From positions 1 to 33,613 of the forward strand of contig JALOPX010000042.1 in assembly GCA_025453655.1 (NCBI GenBank): 33,613 bases of DNA, given 5' to 3'. This DNA is from Candidatus Krumholzibacteriia bacterium. Its GTDB lineage: Bacteria > Krumholzibacteriota > Krumholzibacteriia > Krumholzibacteriales > Krumholzibacteriaceae. The stretch's first letter is position 1, and each line of letters opens with the position of its first letter. Positions 8,201-16,868 of the stretch are shown here, piece by piece. The position numbers and the translations under genes are program-made. Under the pieces are notes generated by a model. The model worked only from the letters and a program-made list of their open reading frames with translations, did no database searches and was not told the origin of the DNA.

Positions 8201-11200
8201 CCGCCTCGCCGCGCTCGTGACGCGTTGCGACCACTTCCGCATTTCATCCAGTTCGATGTAGATATTCGGAAGAATGACGAGAGTCACGATCGTGGAGAAT
8301 ACAAGGCCGCCCACGATGGCCCTTGCCATCGGGAAATACGGGGGGCCGTCCCCCCCTATCTGCGTCCCGACGACGCAGAGCGGGACGAGGCTCAGGACGG
8401 TCGTGCCGGCGGTCATGAGAATCGGCCTGAGACGGTCCCGCCCCGCCTGGATTATGGCTTCCGTCCTGCCGAGGCCTTTGCCACGGAGGTGGTTGATATA
8501 GTCGATCAGCACGATCCCGTTGTTCACCACCACTCCGATCAGAATCAGAATTCCTATCATGCCCATTAGCGACATCTTTGTGCCGGTGAGCAGGAAGAAC
8601 CAGTACACGCCGACGATGGCGAAAAGAATCTGGGTCCAGATGGCGGACGGGAAAACGATGGATTCGAAGAGCGAAGCCATGACGAAATAGATGAGGGCGA
8701 GGGCTAGGGCTAGGTTCAGAAGCATCGTTTGCAGGGCTTCCTGCTCGTCATCGAAAGATTCGCCGTAATTCCATTTGTATCCGGCCGGAAACCGGAAGTT
8801 ATCGAGCACGGCGGAGATTTTCTCCCTGGCTTCACTCACCGTGATTCCCTGAAGGTTTGCGCTTACGCCGATCGAGGTCGTCCTGTTTTCCCTCTGTATG
8901 CTGTTCGGGCCCCGTCTGACGGAGAAATCGGCGAGAGAAGCGAGAGATACGGACTGTCCCTTTTCGTTTATCAGGGGAATATTTCTGAGCTGTTCGAGCG
9001 TCTGCTGGTCGGTGTCCTGAAATTCAAGGCGCATCTCGACCTCGCCGTCTTGATCCCTGAAATGACGAAGGTTTATTCCGCGCATCGCCGCGGACACCAC
9101 CGTCGCCACCTCCCGGGACGAGAAACCGTATTGTCTCGCGAGGTCCCTGTCCACCACGACCTGGACCTCGTTCTTGCCGACTTCAGCCTCCGATCTCACG
9201 TCGGAGAACCCCTCCAGCCTGGAGAGGGTCCAGGCGACGTCACGGGACAGATCCGCCAGGTAGTCGCTTGATTTTCCGACGAGCTGAATCCTGATAGACT
9301 CGGTGCCGCCGCCAGGATTCTGCCATTCGAACGACGGATTGGCGATGGCCAGTTTCGGAAGGTCCTTCTGAACGAGTTCCTTGATTTTCTCGACAGGCTT
9401 CCTTGCCGCCCTGCCTTTTTTAAGCACTACCGTGGACATCGCGTAATCGCTCTGGTAGTAGGAATAGACGGATTCTATCTCGAATTCATCCTGCCGCGAA
9501 AACAGGAAATCCTCGAATACGTCCACGGCTTCCTCCACCTTTTCCACGGTGTAGTTGTCGTTGATATGATAATGAAGCCTGAATCTTCTGTCGTCCGGCT
9601 CGTTGAACATGTCCATCTTGACGAATTTCACCGGAATCGCGACGCTGATCAGCACGAACCAGACAATTCCCGCGGTCGCTTTCCTGTGATTTACGGTCCA
9701 TCCGAGGAGACGGCAGTATTTTTCCTGCATCCTGTCGATGGCTGTCTCCTTCGCGGACTTCTCGGGGGACTTCAACCAGGTGGCGAAAAGAGGGACTATC
9801 GTCTCGGCAAGCAGCAGCGACACCCCGAGTGCTATGCAGATCGTTATTCCGACATGTTTGAGGTATATCGAGATATCGTTGTTCGGGCTCACGATGTTCG
9901 GCAGGAACACGATGGCGGTCGTGAGCGTCCCGGCCGTAATGGCAAGGGATACTTCGCTTACGCCCGTCCTGATGGCGCTCTGCTTGTCGAGCCCGTTCAT
10001 CTGGTGCCGGTGGATGCTTTCCGTGACGACGACTGAGTTGTCGACAAGCATCCCGATCGCCAGCATCAGCCCCATCATGGTAAGGATGTTGAGCGTGATG
10101 CCAGAGAAATACATGAAGGCGAGGGTGATATAGATGGAAAGGGGGACTGAAAGGGCGACTATGAGCGTCGAGGAGATTCTTCGAAGGAAGAAATATAGCA
10201 CGAGAATCGAAAGGAAACCGCCCAGAAGCCCCGATTTCAGAACTTCGCTGAGCGAGCTTTCGACGCCCTCGGCCGCATTGTCCATGTAGAATATGTTGAT
10301 GCCGTCCATTTCGGGAAGTTCGCGGATAGCCCTGATTTCGGCTGTGACAAGATCGGCCGTTTCGACGAGGTTGGCGCCCGATTCCTTGAATACGTCGAGC
10401 CCGATTGCGTATTTGCGGTTTAGATGCCTTCCGTAATTGAGTTTGGGATGGCCGTGCGTTATTTCGGCTATGTCCCGGAGACGGACGTTGTCCGCGACCA
10501 CTATCCCGCCGACATCCTCTATCGAGCCGAATTCCCCCATAGGGCGGACTACGAGACGCTGCCCGTTGTCGGTTATCTTCCCGGCCGTCACAAGAAAGTT
10601 GCTTCTGGTAAGGGTTGATGTGAGCCTGTTTATATCGATGTGGTGCGCGATTATCCTGTCGGCGATGAGCTGTATCCTGATCTCCTTTTTTTCGACGCCG
10701 TAAAGATCGACCTTCGAGACGCCGGATATCCTCTCCAGCCTCCGCTTGATGTTTCTTTCCAGCATGTCGTATGAGTCCGACAGATCCCTGTTGCTGGAGA
10801 TCCGCATCGAGAGCATCTGCATGTCGCTGGTGGAAAATTTTCTGATGAAGAATTTTTCCAGATCGTCGGGAAAGAGGTGGCGGATCCCGTCGAGTTTCTC
10901 CCTGGCTTCAAGCGCCTTCAGGTCCGTGTCCACTCCCCAGGCGAAGTTGAGCCTCACCCACGCTCCCCCTTCGTAGGAATTGGAGCTCATCCTTTCAACA
11001 CCGCTTATCGTGGCAAGCACTTCCTCGGCGGGCCGTGTGATCTGTTTTTCGATTTCCTCCGGTGTCGATCCGGGGTAGGGTATGTCCACGAAAATGAAGG
11101 GCGCGTCGAGCTCGGGGAAATATTCCTTCGGCAAAAGCATCGATGAGATGATTCCGATCACGACGAAACAGACGAAGATCATCATTATGGTGACCGGGCG

Positions 11201-11227
11201 CTTGAGTGAGAATTCCGTTATATTCAT
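8195..11227 (-). CDS. RND efflux transporter permease (second pump of the operon)
   Basis: A 1010-aa inner-membrane RND pump of the HAE1/AcrB type, slightly shorter than the usual 1030-1050. It exports small molecules using the proton gradient, together with a membrane fusion protein and an outer-membrane channel. It shows the N-terminal segment FSLKRPVTIMM, the first periplasmic motif YPGSTPEEIEKQI, the large periplasmic porter domain, and TM4 with GMLVDNSVVV (D396, N397). The second repeat has VVNNGIVLIDYIN and GRDRLRPILMT. In AcrB the TM4 pair is Asp-Asp; Asp-Asn, as here, is common in this branch. It starts at 11227 with GGACGGA upstream, 63 bases after the other pump. Its stop overlaps larA (convergent). 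Confidence 0.93.
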   Translation of the reverse strand: MNITEFSLKRPVTIMMIFVCFVVIGIISSMLLPKEYFPELDAPFIFVDIPYPGSTPEEIEKQITRPAEEVLATISGVERMSSNSYEGGAWVRLNFAWGVDTDLKALEAREKLDGIRHLFPDDLEKFFIRKFSTSDMQMLSMRISSNRDLSDSYDMLERNIKRRLERISGVSKVDLYGVEKKEIRIQLIADRIIAHHIDINRLTSTLTRSNFLVTAGKITDNGQRLVVRPMGEFGSIEDVGGIVVADNVRLRDIAEITHGHPKLNYGRHLNRKYAIGLDVFKESGANLVETADLVTAEIRAIRELPEMDGINIFYMDNAAEGVESSLSEVLKSGLLGGFLSILVLYFFLRRISSTLIVALSVPLSIYITLAFMYFSGITLNILTMMGLMLAIGMLVDNSVVVTESIHRHQMNGLDKQSAIRTGVSEVSLAITAGTLTTAIVFLPNIVSPNNDISIYLKHVGITICIALGVSLLLAETIVPLFATWLKSPEKSAKETAIDRMQEKYCRLLGWTVNHRKATAGIVWFVLISVAIPVKFVKMDMFNEPDDRRFRLHYHINDNYTVEKVEEAVDVFEDFLFSRQDEFEIESVYSYYQSDYAMSTVVLKKGRAARKPVEKIKELVQKDLPKLAIANPSFEWQNPGGGTESIRIQLVGKSSDYLADLSRDVAWTLSRLEGFSDVRSEAEVGKNEVQVVVDRDLARQYGFSSREVATVVSAAMRGINLRHFRDQDGEVEMRLEFQDTDQQTLEQLRNIPLINEKGQSVSLASLADFSVRRGPNSIQRENRTTSIGVSANLQGITVSEAREKISAVLDNFRFPAGYKWNYGESFDDEQEALQTMLLNLALALALIYFVMASLFESIVFPSAIWTQILFAIVGVYWFFLLTGTKMSLMGMIGILILIGVVVNNGIVLIDYINHLRGKGLGRTEAIIQAGRDRLRPILMTAGTTVLSLVPLCVVGTQIGGDGPPYFPMARAIVGGLVFSTIVTLVILPNIYIELDEMRKWSQRVTSAARRS

Positions 11228-11290
11228 CCGTTTCCGTCCGTGAAAAAACGATTTGTTAAATTCCGCCGAACACCGCCGGCCGTTTCGCGG

Positions 11291-14200
11291 TCATCTTTTT
11301 CTGTCGATCAAGGCGTAAACCACTGGAATTACCAAAAGCGTCAACAGGGTCGAAACGGTCAGGCCGCCTATCACGGTGATGGCCATGGGTGCCCGCAGTT
11401 CCGCTCCTTCACCGATACCGAGGGCCAGAGGAAGGAGGCCGAGCACGGTCGTAATGGTGGTCATAAGAATCGGGCGAAGACGCGAGCGTCCGCCGGCTAG
11501 TATAGCCTCGGCCTTCCCCGCGCCGCCGGCCCTGATCTTGTTTATGAAATCTATAAGAATGATCGCGTTGTTGACGACGATCCCCGCCAGAAGTATCAGA
11601 CCTATGAATACCACGACGCTGATAGTCGACCTGGTTATAAAAAGGGCCAGAACCGATCCAATCAACGCGAGGGGAATGGTGAAAAGAATGACGAAAGGAT
11701 GAAGAAAGGATTCGAACTGCGACGCCATCACGAGGTATACGAGGAAGACGGCGAGCAGCAGGGCCAGCTGCAGCGACCTGAAGGAAGCCGACATTTCCCT
11801 GTTCTGGCCGGCCAGCTTCGCTGTGAAATCCAGCGGCATGGCGACCCCGCTTATTATCGAGTTTATTTCGGCGGCGGCGCTTCCAAGGTCGCCGTGATTG
11901 AGGTTCGCCGTCACTATGGCGGAGCGTTCCTGGTCGATTCTCCTTATCTCCCCGGGCCCGGTGTCGACGGTTATGTCGGCGACGGCGTCGAGGGTGACGG
12001 GCCTGTCGCTTTCCGGATTTATCACGAGGCGCCGGATCTTCTCGATAGAGTTGCGGTCGCTTTCGCGAGCTCTCACGAGCACGTCTATCTTGCGGTCGTG
12101 CCATGAATATCTGGTCGCGACGTCGCCTTTCACCTGGCTTACGACCCGGTCCGCCACCTGATAAACCGCGAAACCGAGCGAGGCGGCGCGTTCACGGTCG
12201 AATTGAATCCGGATTTCGGGATGTCCGGCCTGCATGGTCGATTTGACATCGGCAAAACGGCTGGAAGACTCGAGTTTCAGGGCTATATCATCGCTGATTC
12301 TCTTGAGCTGCGTCAGGTCGAAGCCGGTCACCTCTATCTCCACCGGCGTTTTGAAGGTAAAAAGAGTGGGGTGGAAAAATTTGTATTGAAGATCCGGAAC
12401 GCGGGCGAGGTAGTTTCTCATCGCGCTTATCGCCTTTTCCTCGTCGGCCCGCTTCGAACCCGGAATCATGACGATGTTCATTTCCCCCCAGTTCTCGCCG
12501 CCCTGCTCCGGATTGGCGTCCATCCTGTTGCCTGAGCCGGCCACGGAAAAGGTCGTTTTGATATCGACGATCTTTTCGGCCGATCTCTGCACTCCCGCCA
12601 TCGTCCGGGCCGTGGTTTCAAGGGGAGTTCCCGGGGGAAGCTTGAATTCGACGCCGAATTCGCCCTGCGAGAGCTGCGGGATCAATTCGACGCCGAGGCG
12701 CGGTATCAGCGCGAGGGAGAGCGCGAAGAGGGCGATCGCGGCGAAAATGACCCGGGACTTGTGATCCAGGGACCATTTGAGAAGTTTGCAATACCGCTCC
12801 TCGACGCCCTCGTATGTCTTCTGAAAAATGTCGAGTTGCGGCCGAAGAATGAACATTATCCCCTTCGACACTCCCGCCGCGGCTTTGAAAATGCTCCTGA
12901 CGGCGAAAACGGGCACGGTCACCGCGAGCAGCCGGCGCGTCCTGCGCTCCCATCTGCCGAAACGCGTCCGGGGCTCGTCGCGAACCGGCTGCTCCTCGAT
13001 TTCCCCGGCCCCGCGCTTCTGAAGCGAGGACAGCATAGGAATAAGGGTAAGCGCGACCACGAGTGAAGCGAGTAGGGAAAAGGTCACGGTCAGGGCCTGA
13101 TCGCGGAAAAGCTGGCCGGCGACTCCCTTGACGAAAACCAGAGGGATGAATACCGCCACTGTCGTCAACGTGGAGGCGGTGACCGCCATGCCGACTTCGC
13201 CCGCTCCGTCGATGGAGGCCTGGATCGCCGTTTTGCCGTTTTTCAGGTGCCGGGAAATGTTTTCCAGCACGACGATGGAATTATCGACGAGCATCCCGAT
13301 GCCGAGCGCGATACCGCCGAGCGACATTATGTTGAGAGTCAGATTCGATCCGTACATCAGGTTGAATGTCGCTATGACGGAAACCGGAATCGAAAGAGAG
13401 ATGATGACCGTCGCCCAGAAGCTGCGAAGGAAGAAATAGAGGATTATAACGGCCAGCAATCCCCCGATCACGGCGGCATTGATCACCTCGGTGACAGCCT
13501 GCTTTATAAAGGTCGATTGATCGTACACTTTGATCAACTCGTAATTTTCGGGGAGAATCTTCCGCGTGCGGTCCAGGATCTTTTCGACCTCCCTGGCTAC
13601 GGCGACGGTGTTCGCGTCGCCCTCCTTGTACAGGGCGATTTCAACGGCTTCCACGCTGTTAAGGCGGATGATCGCTTCCCGTTCCTTGTACCCGTGCATA
13701 ACGGTGGCGACATCCTTCAGATAGGTTGGTTTGCCTTCCTTGGTCGAGATTATGATGTTTCCTATCTCCTCGACCGACTTGAATTCGTTCAGGGTGCGGA
13801 CCAGATATTGTTGCGAGCCCTCTTCAAGCCGTCCGCCGGACAGGTTGACGTTTTCGGCTCCGACCTGCCTTGCGAGCTGTTCGAGCGGGAGATCGAGCTG
13901 GGAAAGGCGCCCCTGGTCGACCAGGATCTGGATTTCGTCCTCAAGCCCGCCGCTTACCTTTACCGCGGCGACTCCCAGCGCCGACTCGAGCTCCTTTTTT
14001 ATCTCCTCTTCCGAGAATCGCCTGAGGAACTTGAGCTCGTCCTCGCTGAAGGAATCGACCGGGGATGCCGTAGAATGGCCGCCGGGTCCGGAAGACGGCG
14101 CGGCGGGATTCTTCCGCCTGAATCCGAAACGGATTATAGGGTCGAGGGATGGATCGAATCTCAATATCGAGGGACGCTTGATCTCGAGGGGAAGCTCGAG

Positions 14201-14542
14201 CGCGTCGAGCTTTTCGCGAACATCGAGGCCCGCGCGGTCCATGTCGGTGCCCCATTCAAACTCGAGTATCACGTCCGACTGGCCGGATCGGGATATGGAA
14301 CTTATCCTGTTGACCCTCTTCACGACCCCGAGAGCCTCCTCGACGGGTTTCGATATAAGGTTCTCGATCTCCGCCGGGGCCGCCCCGGAGTATTCCGTCC
14401 TTATTGTCAGGGTGGGATAGGTAAGTTCGGGAAGAAGATTGATTTTGAGCCGCATGAAGGAGACCGTTCCGAACAGGATCACGGCGAGGGTGAACATCGC
14501 CACAGTGACTTTTCGCCTGATGGAGATTTCAATTATTTTCAT
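11291..14542 (-). CDS. RND efflux transporter permease (first pump of the operon)
   Basis: A 1083-aa RND pump with all family landmarks: IRRKVTVAM at the N-terminus, YSGAAPAEIENLI, a TM4 motif GIGMLVDNSIVVLENI (D420, N421), VNNAIILIDFIN and GRSRLRPILMTT. It is longer than its partner because of two insertions. One is a Pro/Gly/Ser-rich stretch in the first porter loop (about residues 143-170). The other is a basic cytoplasmic segment in the middle (GRWERRTRR and around). It begins 10 bases after the stop of the membrane fusion gene, so the two are co-translated. Together with the downstream pump this gives one adaptor and two different pumps, an arrangement like MdtABC, where two RND proteins form one mixed trimer. 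No outer-membrane channel gene is present in the window. Confidence 0.93.
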   Translation of the reverse strand: MKIIEISIRRKVTVAMFTLAVILFGTVSFMRLKINLLPELTYPTLTIRTEYSGAAPAEIENLISKPVEEALGVVKRVNRISSISRSGQSDVILEFEWGTDMDRAGLDVREKLDALELPLEIKRPSILRFDPSLDPIIRFGFRRKNPAAPSSGPGGHSTASPVDSFSEDELKFLRRFSEEEIKKELESALGVAAVKVSGGLEDEIQILVDQGRLSQLDLPLEQLARQVGAENVNLSGGRLEEGSQQYLVRTLNEFKSVEEIGNIIISTKEGKPTYLKDVATVMHGYKEREAIIRLNSVEAVEIALYKEGDANTVAVAREVEKILDRTRKILPENYELIKVYDQSTFIKQAVTEVINAAVIGGLLAVIILYFFLRSFWATVIISLSIPVSVIATFNLMYGSNLTLNIMSLGGIALGIGMLVDNSIVVLENISRHLKNGKTAIQASIDGAGEVGMAVTASTLTTVAVFIPLVFVKGVAGQLFRDQALTVTFSLLASLVVALTLIPMLSSLQKRGAGEIEEQPVRDEPRTRFGRWERRTRRLLAVTVPVFAVRSIFKAAAGVSKGIMFILRPQLDIFQKTYEGVEERYCKLLKWSLDHKSRVIFAAIALFALSLALIPRLGVELIPQLSQGEFGVEFKLPPGTPLETTARTMAGVQRSAEKIVDIKTTFSVAGSGNRMDANPEQGGENWGEMNIVMIPGSKRADEEKAISAMRNYLARVPDLQYKFFHPTLFTFKTPVEIEVTGFDLTQLKRISDDIALKLESSSRFADVKSTMQAGHPEIRIQFDRERAASLGFAVYQVADRVVSQVKGDVATRYSWHDRKIDVLVRARESDRNSIEKIRRLVINPESDRPVTLDAVADITVDTGPGEIRRIDQERSAIVTANLNHGDLGSAAAEINSIISGVAMPLDFTAKLAGQNREMSASFRSLQLALLLAVFLVYLVMASQFESFLHPFVILFTIPLALIGSVLALFITRSTISVVVFIGLILLAGIVVNNAIILIDFINKIRAGGAGKAEAILAGGRSRLRPILMTTITTVLGLLPLALGIGEGAELRAPMAITVIGGLTVSTLLTLLVIPVVYALIDRKR

Positions 14543-14552
14543 GCGCTCACGA

Positions 14553-15605
14553 TCACTTTCTTACAATATCGACCCTGGTGCTGTCCTTAAGGCTGCCCTT
14601 GCCGGTGGTGACGATCACATCGTCAAGCGCGAGGCCCCCAAGCACCTCGACATGGGTCGTGTTTATGTACCCGATCGAGATATTATGCTTGTACGCGACG
14701 CTGTCCCTGACGACGTACACTGCCGATTCCCTGTCCTCGGAGATTATCGCGTCCTTCGGTATCTTCAGGGTGTTGGCGTGCACGTCATATATGATCTTGA
14801 TGCGGGCGAACATCCCCGGCCTCAACCTGCCGAGAGGATCCTTCGTTTCGATCGTGACCTTGACGGTCCCGGTGGAAGGATCGACTATGGGGCTTATTCG
14901 TTTTATATGACCCTCGATCTCGTCGCTGTTGATGGCATCCACGGCAAGCTTCGACAACTGGCCCGTGCGGAGCTTGTCGAGGTGGCGTTCGGGAACGAAG
15001 AGGACTGCGATAAGCGGATCCAGCCCGGAAACCCTGAACGTTGTCTGGTTCGGAAGGATCATGTTGCCGACCTTGATCTTTCGCTCCGAAACGACCCCGC
15101 TGATGGGCGTTTTGATCTCCGAATAGTCGAGGTTCAGCCTCGCCATGTCGTAGAAGGCTTTCTGCTGTTCGTATTCATACTGGGATTGTTGAAACACCTC
15201 GGTGCTGACCAGCTGTTTGCTGTGAAGGTCCTTGTTGCGTTCGAAATTGCTTTCGAGCTTTTTCAGGTTGGCCGCGGCCTGGTCAAGCTGGACGGAGATC
15301 ATCTCGTCGTCGAGTTTCGCGAGGACCTGGCCCGCCCTGACGAACTGGCCTTCCTCCACCATTATCTTTTCGACGACACCGCCCACCTTCGCCACGACCT
15401 CCGTTTCCTGCTCTGCTTCGATCGTGGCCGTGCCTGTGAAGAAAGCCGCGATGTCTCCGAGCGTCACTGAATCGATCTCCACCGGGACGACGAGTTTCGC
15501 TTCTTCCTTCTTTGTTTCGGAGTGCGATTTGGCGCCGCATCCCCCCATCGCGACGGCCGCTGCGAGAAGGGGCAGGATGATCAGCGGTCTCCAGGTATTA
15601 TTCAT
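14553..15605 (-). CDS. RND efflux membrane fusion protein (periplasmic adaptor)
   Basis: A 350-aa adaptor that joins the RND pumps to an outer-membrane channel. It has an N-terminal hydrophobic signal with C23 after MGG, a possible though atypical lipoprotein site. A first lipoyl half follows (about 66-100, VVAKVGGVVEKIMVEEGQFV), then a coiled-coil hairpin (about 103-162) and a second lipoyl half (YSEIKTPISGVV, then VGNMI). A beta-barrel with TGTVKVTIET and a membrane-proximal C-terminus complete it. The hairpin tip carries R123, L127 and S134 in R-x3-L-x6-S spacing, the known motif for TolC-type docking. AAGGAGATG lies at a good distance from the ATG. It is the first gene of a three-gene efflux operon read toward lower coordinates. 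Confidence 0.93.
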   Translation of the reverse strand: MNNTWRPLIILPLLAAAVAMGGCGAKSHSETKKEEAKLVVPVEIDSVTLGDIAAFFTGTATIEAEQETEVVAKVGGVVEKIMVEEGQFVRAGQVLAKLDDEMISVQLDQAAANLKKLESNFERNKDLHSKQLVSTEVFQQSQYEYEQQKAFYDMARLNLDYSEIKTPISGVVSERKIKVGNMILPNQTTFRVSGLDPLIAVLFVPERHLDKLRTGQLSKLAVDAINSDEIEGHIKRISPIVDPSTGTVKVTIETKDPLGRLRPGMFARIKIIYDVHANTLKIPKDAIISEDRESAVYVVRDSVAYKHNISIGYINTTHVEVLGGLALDDVIVTTGKGSLKDSTRVDIVRK

Positions 15606-15920
15606 TTTTCAACATCTCCTTCAAGGTTGGTTATTCAGTTACCGTTTGAATACGTCGAAGCGCTTAAAATAGTTTCAGGCCGATATTCGGTCGAATATGG
15701 ATTCATCAGGCGAAAAGTGGAGCCTGTAATGACAATGTCTTAAGCCGGTTGTGAGAATGCGATCGCGATCGTGCAGGGAAGGGGCCCTTGGCAGTAATAA
15801 TGAGGAAGCGGCTTTCTTATCCGCCCGGTAAAACCCGCAGGAACGGCGATCCTCCCTGCCGGGTAAGCAAAACGGTATCTGGTTGGCAAACGGAAAGTTG
15901 GCAATTTCACCTTCCGAGAT
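15606..15920 (-). promoter_or_regulatory. Long hairpin-rich 5' leader of the RND efflux operon
   Basis: The promoter at 15927-15955 would start transcription near 15920, leaving about 315 untranslated bases before the adaptor's ATG. Read on the minus strand it can fold several times. CGGAAG (from 15916) pairs with CUUUCCG (to 15891). ACCCGGCAGG pairs with CCUGCGGGU across 13 bases (about 15864-15833) with one bulged G. GCGG pairs with CCGC near 15824-15808. It also contains a 12-bp perfect palindrome (15760-15771) and a direct repeat GTTGGCAA at 15882-15889 and 15897-15904. No known riboswitch class could be matched by eye. I see no convincing gene in it. Confidence 0.4.
15683..15698. promoter_or_regulatory. 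16-bp perfect palindrome ahead of the efflux operon, candidate operator
   Basis: ATATTCG, a two-base centre (GT) and CGAATAT form a perfect 7-2-7 inverted repeat 78 bases upstream of the adaptor's ATG. The size suits a dimeric repressor such as the TetR or MarR proteins that often control efflux pumps. No such regulator gene lies beside it, so the link is inference. Confidence 0.35.
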
Positions 15921-15926
15921 GGTTTA

Positions 15927-15955
15927 AATATACGTTCGGGCAAGGGAGAAGTCAA
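15927..15955 (-). promoter_or_regulatory. Sigma70-type promoter for the RND efflux operon
   Basis: On the minus strand TTGACT (15955-15950) lies exactly 17 bases from TATATT (15932-15927). It sits just beyond the stop of the DDAH gene (15983-15985), so the efflux genes need not depend on read-through from that gene. Confidence 0.55.
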
Positions 15956-15982
15956 GGGCGTCCATGCTTATCCGGATTGATC

Positions 15983-16741
15983 TCAGAATCTCAGAGACAG
16001 GCAGGTCAGCCCGCCGTCCATTTTCATGAATTCGGACATCTCCAGCTCGATGATTTCGAGGCCGGCCGACGCTATTTCCGACGCGGTTCGGGGGAATCCC
16101 GCGGGCACGATGACGGTTCCGTTGACTGGAAGGCAATTGGCGGCGTAGGCTTCATCTTCTCCGACCGTGATAATATCGTATTTACCGAGGAATTCGAGAT
16201 TTTTGAGTTTTTCCCATGCTATCATCAGGCCGTCTCCGATGTAATTCACGCCTGATTTCAGATGAAGTGAGTCGCGGACATGCGCGGTCGAGGACGAGTA
16301 TCCTTCGCGTGACAGGATGGAGGCAAGCTGCCTCGCTCCCTCGAGGTTGGTCCTCCCCGAAAGGCCGATGTAGAAATGATTATCAGCCCTCAATATATCC
16401 CCGCCGTCTACCGTGCCCGGGGGTTCAATCACCATCGTTTCCCTGTATCCGGACAGCACCTGCGCGATGGAAACCTCCTCCCCCCGCCGGCGGGGATCAC
16501 CGGGCCTCGTAACGATCGCCGTTTTTTCCGTGATCACGGCGGTATCCTCCACGAACGGGGCGTCGGGGTACACCGGATCGGGTTCGAGGAGAATCACTTC
16601 AAGGCCGCACCTTTCCAGGGCGTCCCGGTAGGCGGCATGCTGGCGAAGGGCGAGGCTGTAATCGGGAGGGCCGAGGCCGGCGGACGTTATACCGTCGAGG
16701 AAATTCTCCCCCGGGAGACGCGTTATGGCCATGGACTGCAT
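15983..16741 (-). CDS. Dimethylarginine dimethylaminohydrolase-like guanidino hydrolase (DDAH family)
   Basis: A 252-aa member of the amidinotransferase/DDAH superfamily. DDAH turns N-omega-methylated arginine into citrulline and a methylamine; relatives deiminate other guanidines. Landmarks match Pseudomonas DDAH closely in place: E65-D66 (PFVEDTAV), D112 in TVDGGD (E114 in Pseudomonas, Asp in human DDAH1), H160 (SLHLKSGV) and catalytic C247 (GGLTCLSLRF). I placed the start at ATG 16741 because GGGGGA lies 5 bases upstream; a TTG at 16756 would be the longer alternative. It stands alone, divergent from the aldo/keto reductase. Citrulline could feed carbamoyl-phosphate chemistry, but the carbamate kinase in this window is broken and no ornithine carbamoyltransferase is present, so I do not propose a pathway. 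Confidence 0.85.
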   Translation of the reverse strand: MQSMAITRLPGENFLDGITSAGLGPPDYSLALRQHAAYRDALERCGLEVILLEPDPVYPDAPFVEDTAVITEKTAIVTRPGDPRRRGEEVSIAQVLSGYRETMVIEPPGTVDGGDILRADNHFYIGLSGRTNLEGARQLASILSREGYSSSTAHVRDSLHLKSGVNYIGDGLMIAWEKLKNLEFLGKYDIITVGEDEAYAANCLPVNGTVIVPAGFPRTASEIASAGLEIIELEMSEFMKMDGGLTCLSLRF

Positions 16742-16791
16742 AATTCCCCCTTTCAACGGGATGCCGCCTTTAAGGAGGCCCGTCTCGTACG

Positions 16792-16820
16792 ATTCAACCG
16801 GAAGATCCGGTTCCGGTCAA
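16792..16820 (-). promoter_or_regulatory. Promoter of the DDAH gene with a palindrome in its spacer
   Basis: On the minus strand TTGACC (16820-16815) is 17 bases from TTGAAT (16797-16792). The spacer and the edge of the -10 hold a perfect inverted repeat, AACCGGA-N3-TCCGGTT (16796-16812), well placed for a repressor that blocks RNA polymerase. Transcription would start near 16785, about 44 bases before the ATG. Confidence 0.5.
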
Positions 16821-16868
16821 GGTGATTTTGGAGTTACATCCGGGGGAAAATGAAAGAAACACGGAGAT

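Noticed and set aside
13247-15470. Two long plus-strand open frames (13247-14590 and 14439-15470) across the efflux operon
   Set aside because: Both lie opposite well-conserved RND and adaptor genes and read as Asp/Arg/Val-rich shadow sequence without motifs.
15740-15955. A 71-codon minus-strand open frame in the spacer before the efflux operon
   Set aside because: It starts upstream of the predicted transcript start, has no ribosome site and no motif, and the region is better explained as a leader.
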